Assembly (NCBI GenBank): GCA_014526335.1
Contig: JACTAT010000054.1
Coordinates: forward strand, 486,523 to 550,522
Direction of reading: 5' to 3'
DNA: 64,000 bases
From: Chrysaora quinquecirrha
Taxonomy: Eukaryota; Cnidaria; Scyphozoa; Semaeostomeae; Pelagiidae
The notes under the pieces are model-generated. The model saw only the letters and a program-made list of their open reading frames with translations, had not been told where the DNA came from and ran no database searches. A program made the position numbers and the translations under genes. How positions within the stretch are numbered: position 1 is the stretch's first letter; each line of letters begins with the position of its first letter. This document shows positions 21,128 through 33,000 of this stretch, piece by piece.

Positions 21128-23200
21128 GTTGCTTAGACAACTTCTTCAACAGACAACTTCTTCAATCACAAGATTAGATTGAAATTATCAGTAAAACCTC
21201 AAAATGAAACAATTTCTTTCTGGATTTTCGCTCTGTTGCTCTCGCCAGCACCAATGTTTTTGTTTTGGTCTTTATCGGGAAGCAGGCTGCTTTGTAGTAC
21301 TACGCACAGCAGGTAATGGTCATGTGACTATCAATGACTTACAAATGTCACAAGCACTGTCACCCCCGGTCAAACAGGTTATCTAAGGCCCTCGTGACTT
21401 AGAAAAGCACCTTAAACTTAAAAGAAAGACTAGATTTTATAGACCTTCTTTTTCATTAAGTAGCCTTAATCTTCTTGAGCTTCGAATTCTGGTTTATTGA
21501 CAGCGACAGAGGCATTTTCTTTGGTATTTCTTCGATCATATTGCCTCAAAACAGGGGATGCAGATTAAGAAACTCTGAAGCACCAGGTGCAGAAACTAAT
21601 AATTTTATCTTTTGCGAAACAGAAACAGTTTCTCGCGCGCTCATTGGTTCTACAAAATCCATTATTTATGTTAATCTGTCCACAAAAAGATTGTCTAAAA
21701 TGTGTTTCTGTAAATCTTTGAGGTTTCTGGTTATTGATGGACATTTTATAAGACAAAGTTTTGATGTTTGGGTAAAATAAAGATGTTCTTGTTGATAGTA
21801 GATGGATACCATGCAAGACTGAATCAAAACATTTGGCGCAGCAGCCAAACAGCGAGAAACGCGGGGAGAAACATTCCGTTGCGAGAAATTTAGTTTTCAA
21901 CCAGGCTCTGGTTGAAAAGACTAAAACTTTGAGCCAAGGCAAAAAGCTCCAAAGAAACTCAAATTTGCCACCAGGAGGGTCAAAGAAGAAAATCGAGATA
22001 AACAAAGAAAACCCAACGAGGCAAAAAACTAGTGAATTATCTTCCCAAGTATGAATAAACCACACCTGTTATTACTCACTGGGCACTTCATGAGAACCAG
22101 TGAAAAAACACGCAAACAATATAAATTTCCCCAGTGAAAAAACTTTGCTTCCAAAGATCTCGGGTCTATCACTGTTAAAAATTTCCGCATTCCGTATGAC
22201 AAGCTCAGGGACACATAGAGGCAAGTAGTTAGTCAAATTGTTCAAAATCTCGTGAAAGATACTACAGCAACAGTATAGTATAGGTTGTAAAGCATAAATT
22301 CAACCAACGAGACTTTTGTCAAGCCCTCAAAGTGGATAAATTCTTTTTTTGACATTTCAATCCTCAAGGTTGCTTAAAAGTTGCTTTACCTATAAACTAT
22401 TTCTGGCTTAACAACTGTAAGGCCTACAACACAAGACTTTTGGAAGACAGTACGTGGAAACACGTTACCAAAAGGCTGTTACCTTTTCACATCAACATAT
22501 AAATTTTGAAATAAATGCTTGCAGCTTGGTTGTTTGACTTCTTAGTTGCTTACTTTTCTGTCATTCACTATGAGCCCTTAAGTTGCTTAATGTTCGGTAA
22601 GCCCTTGTTGCTTATTTGGCACTTTTTTTGTTTTATAGCTTTGGAGATTCATTAGTTCCTTAGATATTTTTTGAAAATACCACATACACTTAATACCCTA
22701 ATGGGCCCTCGTTTTCCGATTTGTTTAGTCCAGAAAGAGATGCTTCAGTATGGTAAGTTGATTTCTTTCTTAATTATTCACCTACTATCTACCTTGAACT
22801 GAACAACTACCGTACCATTCTATTGTCGTATTCAGAGATGTTCAATCAATGGCCAAGTAAATGTTTCTTGTTGCTGCTATTATTTTCTTTTTTCTATCAT
22901 TTAAAACCTTTCAGCAAGGCTTTCCGCGTTTCATTCCCAACTTCATGACTGATAGTAAATGTTATGACGTCACCAAAACCAAGGAAGATAAAAGAGTTAG
23001 AGTTTAGAACAAGTGACGTCAATGAATAAAGAAAATATAAAATGTTAATTAAAAAGAATTCAAAATATTTTAATGAATCAACGTGGTGGAAATATCTGTA
23101 TCAAAAGATTAGCATTGGCACTGAGGGTGTGGGATGATGAGATGACAAATCCACTTTGCTATAGTTTTGCTTATCTCGTCAATAAGGCAACCCCATTCAA
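21128..23200. other. Region upstream of SLC6; no coding exon supported
   Basis: This should hold the SLC6 promoter and 5' UTR, but no element can be pinned down. Open frames at 21475–22065 lie on both strands and show no domain. Around 22366–22612 the word GTTGCTTA recurs, and 22340–22680 may be a worn relative of the cap-type MITEs. Confidence 0.4.
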
Positions 23201-23269
23201 TTGGGGTTGCTAACTCAACTAACATTCGTCATTCTGAATCAAGTTTTAACAATTTTTACTCTGCTAACA

Positions 23270-23388
23270 GCTTACTTACTAACTTACTAACTAACAAACA
23301 AACTAACTAAATCACTAACTAACTGACTAACTAAGAAACTTATTGACCAACTAAGTCACTAATTAACTTACTATAATTAACTAACTAT

Positions 23389-23436
<48 letters not shown>

Positions 23437-23680
23437 CTAACAAACTTACTAACTAACTGACCAACTAACTTAATAACTCACTAATTTACTAACTGGGCTT
23501 ACTAAGGGCTTACTAACTAATTAAATAACTAACTAACTAATTAACTAACTAACCAAGCAACTAAATAACATAACTAACTAACTGACTGACTAACTTGACT
23601 AAATAACTACCTAACTAGTAGCTTACTACCTTACTAGCTAACTAACTAACTAGCTAACTAAATAACAAACAAACGAACTT

Positions 23681-23712
<32 letters not shown>

Positions 23713-23815
23713 GCTAACTAACTAACTAACTAACAAACTAACTAACTAACTAACTAACTAACAAATTAGCTAACTAGATAACTATCTTAAAAAACTAACT
23801 ACTAACTTACAACTG
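23270..23815. repeat. (CTAA)n tetranucleotide microsatellite field
   Basis: Long runs of ACTAACTAACTAA with many interruptions, purest at about 23390–23440 and 23680–23760. Four-base period, not the six-base animal telomere unit. No function visible. Confidence 0.9.
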
Positions 23816-24639
23816 ACTAAAAGACAATACGAGAAGTTAGCCAGAGGGACAGACTTCGATCTCGAAGCGAGTAAGGGGTCTGGAACAAAGGCTTGGAGCA
23901 GTAAGCTACATCATAAGCGTAAGCGTCAAAGAAAACTCTGAATTGTTTTCCCACGCATGTTCATTAAAAAAGTGTCCATTTTACGCATTTTGCCATTCAG
24001 AAACTACATTTTTACAGGCAAAGGGTTTGCTTGGATTCTATTAATTCAATTTTTCCACTAAAGACGCCTAAACATTCATAAATACGACTCAAGGTTGTTC
24101 ATTCTGTGAAATCCAAAACAACACGCATATCCAAGATAGAGGATCTCGCTCTCTGGCAGTGTTTATATCACGTGAGCCTACCCTTCCCACGTTGGCGTTT
24201 TCATTCATCCCTTGAATAATAATAGTCATTCATTCATAAGTTTATCATCATTAATTATTTATCAATGAAACCATATTTGAGAAAAAACCACAAAAGCTTT
24301 CATTCAAAACGTTGTCGGATATTTCTTCCAGCAAGTTCTTATTCAAACAATCATATTTTATGACGCGTCATCGAAAAACACTCGCCGCATCACCGCAACT
24401 ATGCGTGCTGCGGACATATTTATTTGATCTCGTTTTGGTGCAAAATATCTAATATTCAGGCCTTCAGGCATTCTTTCCGCTTAGCCGCCGCGCTGCCGCT
24501 TCCAGTTTCGTTCAAGGCAAGCGTTTTTTACACTTTCTGCGAATCGGGCCTATCTATTTGATTGGGAGAAATCAACTTCTCGGTACACGTAGCAGACTTT
24601 GAATTCATATTTGGATGAACTATAGATAAGTCGCTATAT

Positions 24640-25530
24640 TTGCCTGTAATGATGAAAATGACAATGATCAAGTGTGATAACCATAACGATCATCTCGATG
24701 AGAATGATTGAAGATATGATGATGATGCTGATGATGATAATGATGATGTTGATGATGATGACAGTGACTGCTGATGATTATTACAATCATGATCCTGATA
24801 TTAAAGATCACGATGACGATCATTGATGATGATGATTGATGATGATAATGATTGAAGATGATGATTGAAGATGATGAAAATGATGACGCTGAAGATCATG
24901 ATGAAACTGATGATACTGATGATAAAAACTTAAGATGATGATGTTGAGCTGAGTATGATGATTATTATTAGTATTGTGAGGATTGACTAAGATGATGATA
25001 ATGATGATGACGACAAAGATGAAGATTATGATGATGGTGACGATGCTTATTGATGATGACAAAGATGATTATGAAGGTGATTATAATGATAATGAGGATT
25101 CTGATTATGATGATGATAATGATTGATGATGATAATGATGATCGATGATGATGGGGAAAGATGATGATTGACGATGATGATGACGGTGACTGATGATTTA
25201 GTTGATGGCGAAGATGATAATGATGATAATGATGATAATGATGATGATGACAAAGATGAAGATTATGATGATGGTGAAGATGCTTAATGATGATGACAAA
25301 GATGATTATGAAGGTGATTATAATGATAATGATGATTTTGATTATGATGATAATAATGATTGACGATGATGATGATGATCGATGATGATGGCAAAGATAA
25401 TGATTGACGATGATGATGACGGTGACTGATGATTTAGTTGATTGCGAAGATGATAATGATGATAATGATGATAGCGAAGATGAAGATAATGATGATGACG
25501 ATGACGATAACGATGATGACGGTAATGATA
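24640..25530. repeat. (GAT)n trinucleotide microsatellite field, with an internal duplication
   Basis: GAT/GAC triplets dominate. A segment around 25060–25255 (GATGATGACAAAGATGATTA…) recurs at about 25285–25460 with few changes, so the field grew partly by segmental duplication. Open frames on either strand (Asp-, Ile- or His-rich) are artefacts of the repeat. Confidence 0.88.
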
Positions 25531-25539
25531 CAGTAAAAC

Positions 25540-26585
25540 CGCATAATTGGGTAAATCCCAGAAAAGTACGAAAAGTACTTCCAGAAGCGCAAAATTTGTA
25601 AGGCAGCGAGCATACCTCTTAGGATAAAGAGGTCATAATGCTCTCATTCGCACAATTTCCGCTTGTTATATACAAATCTTGTCTAATGCATGTTAAGCAA
25701 AGAAGCGCGCAGGGTGTAAACCTTGCAAATGCTATTAACTAAGATAAGCAGCTGAGTTAAACAGTTTAGGAAATATTCCCACCATACGTAGCGTAGTCAC
25801 AAGACAGTACTCGGTTCCTCAACCGTCTTCCATATGATTCTCTAATCTCACTAAAATATTTAATACTATCCTTAAATACAAATTGATAATATACCTAACC
25901 TAACTTTGAAACATGTTAACATTCGTTACTCTGCGTCTAGGCTCACTCACAAATAACAGCTTTTAATGTTACTGACAAATTGCAGCTAATGCTATGTCAC
26001 CAGGAATGAAATTTCATGCAAGAAACTTCTACTAATCAAACTTTAAACTATATTCATGATTTTGTCATCAACATCACGAATTCTTGCTCACATAACCATG
26101 GATATAATTTCATGAGAGTTTTTATGATCTGAACTTTGACAGGAGTGAAAAGCAATAGGAACCATGTCCTCATAAGTCTCAAATTCTAGGTGGGGGGAAG
26201 GGGAGTTTACGATTTTGACAAAAAGTGTCCTCTGTTTCAATCTATTATCGCCCTTCTCCAATGCATGACTTTTTGCAAAGCTATCCACCCTGCCAGATTA
26301 ACAACTCTCTCTAAAAAATCGACCCCTCTCTAAACAAAAGCAACTACAGGATACACTGAATTATTATTGTGATATGAACTCCAGTCAGAGAGGAAAGAGT
26401 GAGAGTGAGATGGCCAACGGAGACTTGGGAGGATTATAGCAAGATAACGAACTCCTTCCTTGGCTTCAGAATGCATAAACATCGATTTTTCTACCCGTTA
26501 TTTATTGCCTATTCCGGGTTGTGAAGCAAAACTTGTGCTAGTGCAGAATAGGTTTTTAGCTTGTTTCGTGATTTTCAGGTTAAAT
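25540..26585. other. Non-coding stretch, nothing recognised
   Basis: No supported exon, RNA or repeat unit between the (GAT)n field and the LINE 3' fragment. Confidence 0.45.
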
Positions 26586-26589
26586 GGGG

Positions 26590-26996
26590 TTGTTCTGAGG
26601 ATCCCCTATCCTGAACAGTGAACATAGACCGAATGAATCCGTCAGAAAAGAAATCAAACACACAGTTGGAGATTTTGAAAGTCTGTTTTCGATTGTTAAG
26701 AAAAGAAAACTGCAATGATATGGCCACATTACATTACATGGCGCATTGCAAGGTAACAGTATACCTAAGCACACACCATCTAGAAGGAAGCGACGAAGGA
26801 AAAAGAAAGAGAGGCAGACCCATGAAGATATGAATGAAAATCAATGAATTACTTCAAAAAGCCAAAGATCAGGATGAATGGAAGAAAACTGTCAAAGGAG
26901 TTTTAAATGTGCCTCTACGACTTCTTGGGTTACGGGACTGATAATGACAATGATGATGATGATGGTGATGATGATGATGATGATGATGTGGTTGTT
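26590..26996 (+). pseudogene. Decayed LINE 3' end with (GAT)n tail
   Basis: Translated across frames it keeps the order typical of the C-terminal end of many LINE reverse-transcriptase ORFs: RIPYPEQ-like start, VRKEIKHTVGDFESLFSIVK, a KRKLQ.YGHI block, GKRKRGRPMKI followed by a stop where Trp is expected (TGG to TGA), then INELLQKAKDQDEWKKTV. The coding part runs straight into ATGATGATGATGGTGATGAT, i.e. a GAT microsatellite tail, and not poly-A. Frame changes and stops make it a pseudogene. It is a different LINE from the one at 15655. Confidence 0.6.
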
Positions 26997-27025
26997 CTCT
27001 AGAGAACAATGGAACACATCAGAAC

Positions 27026-30000
27026 CTACAGATCAGAGAAAAAGCTTTTTGCCTTCATTAATTCAAATTCATCAGTTTTTCTTTTTCGATTCGCAGTAGT
27101 CTTTTTGTTTTTCTCCATGATTGGCATTTGTTTATCGATATCACATACATCCCAAAATTTAATTCTGTTATCATGTGAACAACTTACGAGAATGTTTCCA
27201 TCATGTGACAATTGTAATCTTTCGATTGGAAGGTCACCATATTTGCCTATAGCACGCAGAAATTGATTTGGTTGTATATGAACAGACCTACGAAAGTAAT
27301 GATAATTCATGTAAGAACGAGGAATAACGATTTAATAACATAGAAGTCGAAACTATCAGGTCATTCTCTTGATTCCAGGTCCGGTTTTCAGGCAATTTTA
27401 ATAGTGGTTGTAGGGGTTGTAAGTTCTAATGTACAGACAGCAGCGTAACGGAGACGCTAGGGGGGCTAGGAGCCCTTAGGAATCGGGAGCTCGGGGCCTT
27501 GGAGTAGTGGGAACATTTTTGAAAGCATGATTATTATAGAAAACATGCATAGTATTGCCAAAAAATTATATCAAACAGAATAATAAAAAATTTACCGACG
27601 AAATCACCAAATATTAAATTTTGCTAACTAAAATCACCAAAATAGATTCTTTGGGGTGTGACACCCCAAAACCCCCTATAAGAACAGGCCCTGCTTATTC
27701 CATGGGGCCCTAATAAGTGAAAATGCTCTTATATAAATCGACACATAGTTAGGCCTGGCCAAACAATCAAACCTTGCTTGTCAAACATTTGAGATTTGAT
27801 TTACGAGCAATGCTTGACTGTTTGGCCACGTTGCAAAACATTGCCTTGATAAGCAGAACTGCTTACCAATAGTTTTGATGTCACAAGCAAAAATTTTTAA
27901 CGAGCAATGTTTTGCGGCGTGGCCAAACGGTAAAACATTTTGTTTAACGAGATTATTCCAGATGTTAAACGGGCAATGTTTGATTCCCGAAGGGCTTATA
28001 TTCCTGAATTGCTCAAAAACGCAAATTTTTGCTAAAAGAAGATGTCGGTATGTGGTGAGGCGTAATGGGGTAGAGATTTTCTATGAAAAACAAAACCTAA
28101 CGAAGACAAAAAGGTTCATGAATATTCAAGGGATTTCCAACAGCTAACAACATTTTGCAATCACAAGGCTTGCTTAAATCAACCTAAATTACAAAAGCTG
28201 ACCAGAAAAGTAGCAACCGAGTGGACGGCAGAAAAGCCTAGGAAACAAGAACTCCAGGCTTGGAATTTAAAACACCAAGTGTGTGATTTATATCAATGGC
28301 TTCTGACGCAAAGCGTCTGTTCATCCCACCATAATTTACGTAATTTTTTCGGGACAACGACACAAATTGTTTATCAACTTAAGGGCTTAAATCCCTGAAT
28401 TAACTGAAATCATAGTCATAAGAGAAAACTATAGTCTGGAAGCCAAACAATAAGCTATTGTCTTTCATTTGTGTTTGCGCGTTTATGTTGAATCGCGCTA
28501 TCACGTGACAGCGAGAGTGCAAGAAAAGTCAAATGGTCAATGGCTTCCAATGCACAGAGCGAATACTTTCTATCTGGCCAAGATTTCGATGCGATTTTAG
28601 ACCTTATCGAAGAGGATTTGTTGGAACAAGATGAAGATATTAATAAAGAAGTAGATTGTGGCGTTTTGGAGGTAAATATTTTATGCTGTGTGCGCATTTT
28701 CTTCCTAGTTCCTGCTGCCAGGCCTTTTTAGGCCAAAATACAATATACTGTATGCAGTCTATTCAATTAAAATAATTGGTTACATGATTTTTAAGTAACT
28801 TGAAAATAATGATTTATTTATAGGATGAAGGAATTGAAAACAGTGTTTTTCCTTGTTTGTTGTGTAACAAAAAGTGCAAGTCAAAGCGTGGCCTTTCCAG
28901 ACACAATTCTGTGAAGCACAAGATTAAGAATGCTAAAAGCGAGGAACCTAAAGACGCTGAATCAATTCTACATCCATTGCAGTTAAAACAAATGATTAAT
29001 AAATCAATTGCAAAACTGATCTCTGAAAATTGTTATCCAGAGAATATTCTTAATGAGCTTGGCAGCTACACATTCAACATGGATGAAGTTTTGTATATTT
29101 ATGAGTATTGCAAACCGGTCATAAATGCATATAATGGAAATGGTGAAAAATTTTTCCCAACTTTTTACAAACATGTCTTCATTAAGGAAAGAGCATTCAG
29201 GGGATTGAGCCAGCATTCTTGCTCGGTTATTGGACTAGAACTGGCAAATCATGTTTTAGCCCATTTAAACCAAGCCAACACTGTTGCATCACAAAGTGAA
29301 CAACATAATACTACAAGTTTAACAACAAAAGAGAAAGCTTGCATAGCATATCTTAGTGGATATGTATTTGGTAAATTTTATAGGCGAATTCGAAGCTCAA
29401 AGCAATGGAACAGTGCAATGAGTCAACAATATTTATCACTCCTGACTGCAGGTAAAGAAACTGATGAAAGTGCCCATTTGAATGAAATCAATTCTTTAAT
29501 ATCAGCTAAGAACAGAGGTGGTTTGTGGATAGTGTCATCCGATGTTTATCAAATGTTTGTTGTTGTCGAGACATATTTCCGCAAAGAATCTTCCAACACC
29601 AGCAAAAAGATAAGTTGCACAGATATGGCAACAGAACTTCTTAAAAACAATTACATTTTGTGTCGGTTTTCCAAACTATGCAGTCTATCGGAGCAGAAAG
29701 TTGACAAGGAGACATCATTAAATCTGTTGGAACAATTAATTGCCTTGTATATAAGAGTAAGAATATTCTCTTATGCAAAAGACCAGATGCAAAGACATAA
29801 AATCAAATCAAAGAAGACTAAAGCAAGATCATTAAGAACAGAAATTAAGAAAAATCTAATAGCCTTGATAAGGAAAATAACTTAAAAAAACAACAAGTCT
29901 AGTATCATCTCAATCAATCCAGTATCATCAAAAATCTATGGGTTTATGTCCATGTCTACATCATTTTCCTCATCTGGTCTACAGTTACCAGCTATTGGGT

Positions 30001-33000
30001 AAAATATCTTTTGGTTTCTAATTGTGTTGTCATTAAAGCCAAAGTCTCTTATTGTGGGATTATCTTTTCGTCGACCCATAGATCTTTGTCTCCCAAAATA
30101 GTTCTCCAAAGGGTCTTGGCAAAACCGCTCGGTAAGCACATAGGAAACTCCATTTTGAATCAAGTACTTTGTTAGCTCTATAACAGATTGTGTTGTTATC
30201 TTTATTCCTTCATACGTCTGCCAGGAAATAAACATGTTATTTTTATCACCTTGAGAAAAATTTCCCATTCTTGCTTCAATGGATTCTTGCCAATCACTGA
30301 AATATTTTAAAAAGGTTTCTTTCAGCCATGTGAACCTTTCATCATGCTCAGAGGAGAATGGCTTCAAAATGGTTTTGCTTTGTGACAAACTCTGACGAGT
30401 TTCTAACATTCAGACAATCAAAAAATTTGTCCATCATCAAGCAAAATGTTGCAGTTCTTTTTGCTTGGGTTGAGCCAAATGTTTGAAGCACCTTACCCAC
30501 AGATTCACTTAAAACTTGGGCAGCCAGTCGTACATTCATGCAAGAAAATGGAGTGAGTTTAACATGATCATATGTTAGCTTTGGCAGTAGATGAAGCCCA
30601 CATTCGATATCTTCATAGAAAATGTCAGAAATGTGACTCCAAAGGATAGGCATGCCATCATTCCACAATAGCCGACTTGATTTCTGACCACCTGACTTGT
30701 ACATACAGTTTCGTGCTGTTTTGATGAGATGTGGTGGGTCAGCAAAAAAGTAAATATATCTGGGTGCCTGATCATCTGCAAATATATTTACTGTTTTGTA
30801 CACCATTTCACTTTCTTGTGCTTCATCAAGCAAATAGGAATGCATCCTATAAAACCTCCGGTTGGCAGATGCACCATCACATGTGACAGCGATTACCTTT
30901 AATTGGCATTTCAACTCGAGGATGCTTACAGCTTTCCAAAATACAGCAAACAGTTGTTGAGATGTAGCACTTGTTGTTGCAAAATTAGCAAAGCTAAATT
31001 TGAAAGGGTTAACTACCCCCCTGACCAGGTACACAAGCACATGGGATGCAACTTCATTTGTTTTTTTCAGAGTCGCCAAATTAAACTCAGTATCGCCAAA
31101 GTCAACAAAACCTATTAGTTGTCCAGTGTACTTGTCCCAAACTAGGTTTTCTTGGACTTTCATTTCATCTATAAGAACCACGATATATTTTTCAATATCT
31201 GAGAAATCTTTTACCTTCTGGCACAGTTCCTCAATGATTTCCTTGTTAAACCCCTGCTTCGGACGGATGTAGTTTTTATAGCTTCTCAACGTTCTCTGAC
31301 TTGGTAGAACCAAAATTCCTGATTTTGTTTTTTCATTGTATCTTAGCTCGTTATATGCTGCAGGAGATTTAGAGGCCAAGTTGAGACAAAACTTTATTAC
31401 CATTGGGTGATACCTAATTCCTGATTTTGAGGACTGAAGGTATTTTTGTTGTTCCTCCCAAAAAAGTTTCATGAAGGGTGGTAATTTCTTTTCATCTGTA
31501 TTTTGCATGATTGATACAATATCTTTACTCAGTTCTTTGTCAATGGGTACTGAACATTTTTCAAGCTCTGCTCTTATTTCCATGACTTCCCTCTGTAAAT
31601 CTTTGTTCTCCAATCGATATTCTTGCATAGCAAGGATGATTCTTTGTGAAGAAGTTTTGCTAATTGGGGCTTTTGCTTTAGCTGGCAATAACATTGCATT
31701 ACTCTTTCTTTTAAGACTACATAACTCCTTTCCTTCTGTATTTTTGCAATTTTCACATTTTTCTGGTTGATCAGTTAGAAGCATACATGTCTCAGCTCTA
31801 CTGTATTTAATTTGATTAAGTGGGTACATGCTATCTTCATCTGAAAAAAGCTCAAACTTCTTTGGTATACAGTGGTGAATGATAGCTCCACTCTTTGCTG
31901 CAAACTCATTATCAATACCAGGACAAACATACCTTTTTGTCAAAGCTGCAATCAAATTTGAAACTGTGACATTACGCATTGATCTTTTATAAACAATATA
32001 AAAGTCATGATCATGTGGTAAATTCCAGCCATAAAACCTCACTGTAAATGAAAGACTGTCGTCAATAAATAATTCATACTGGGGAAGAAGATACTCAGCA
32101 ACATTTTTTTGAAACCCTGATGAAACTTTCTACTGTGGTGTCAACTTGCCAACCATCTAGTTTTAACTTTAATGTTCTTTCAGTTAGTTCCCTGAAAGTA
32201 GAATAACATGCTGAATGTTGTAGTGTTGGGGTACTGATTTCTCTTTTTTGCTGCAATTGACTTGGCTGATGACCTTGGCTCCTTACTTTGGCTGTAAATA
32301 AAACAAATCAAGCATTGACTCGTTTGGTTACTTTTTAAGTAACAGTCTGAGGATGAAATAAAGATAAGGCATGTTTTGCCAAAATACATGAAGTTTCAAA
32401 GGTTGCTGTACAGCACAGTTGAAATATTTACCTTTGGGTTATGATTGACTTCACAGGTAAATTCAAAGAAGGAATTGCACCTGGTTTTAAAGTCTTTCTA
32501 GCTGGATCTGTAAATAATTAAAGAAATTCATCAATTGGTTGAAAAGTACAAAACATCAACATATCCACGGTCTGCGCCTGCCTGTCATGAATAGAAATTC
32601 GCAGACAAGAATTCATTGTCACAAGTCGAGAAATCAAGTGACATTTTTGCTCAAAAATATATCTAAACCTTGCATTGAATACGATACCAAAAGATCAATA
32701 ACACTTACGGTGAATTATTTGCTCGGCATCGTAATGTTTTTCGCAAATGTACACTCGGTTTTCTTCGATCTGTTTTCTCAAATTTTTGTCAACCACGCGG
32801 TCTTTGGTAATAATACATATAAGTTTTTCACGCCAATTGCTGTTGAATTCGTCTTTACCAGCAGGTACTTTAAATATCGCGACTCCCTTGAATTTTTCAG
32901 TCCTCGAAGTATAACAGTTATAAATCGAACAATTTGCTCCTGGCATTATAAAACTAAAAAGGTGTGATCACTCTGCTTTTACCCATTTTGTTTTCTTCAC

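Noticed and set aside
23270..23815. Telomere-like repeat
   Set aside because: The unit is four bases (CTAA), not TTAGGG or another known telomere unit; treated as a microsatellite.
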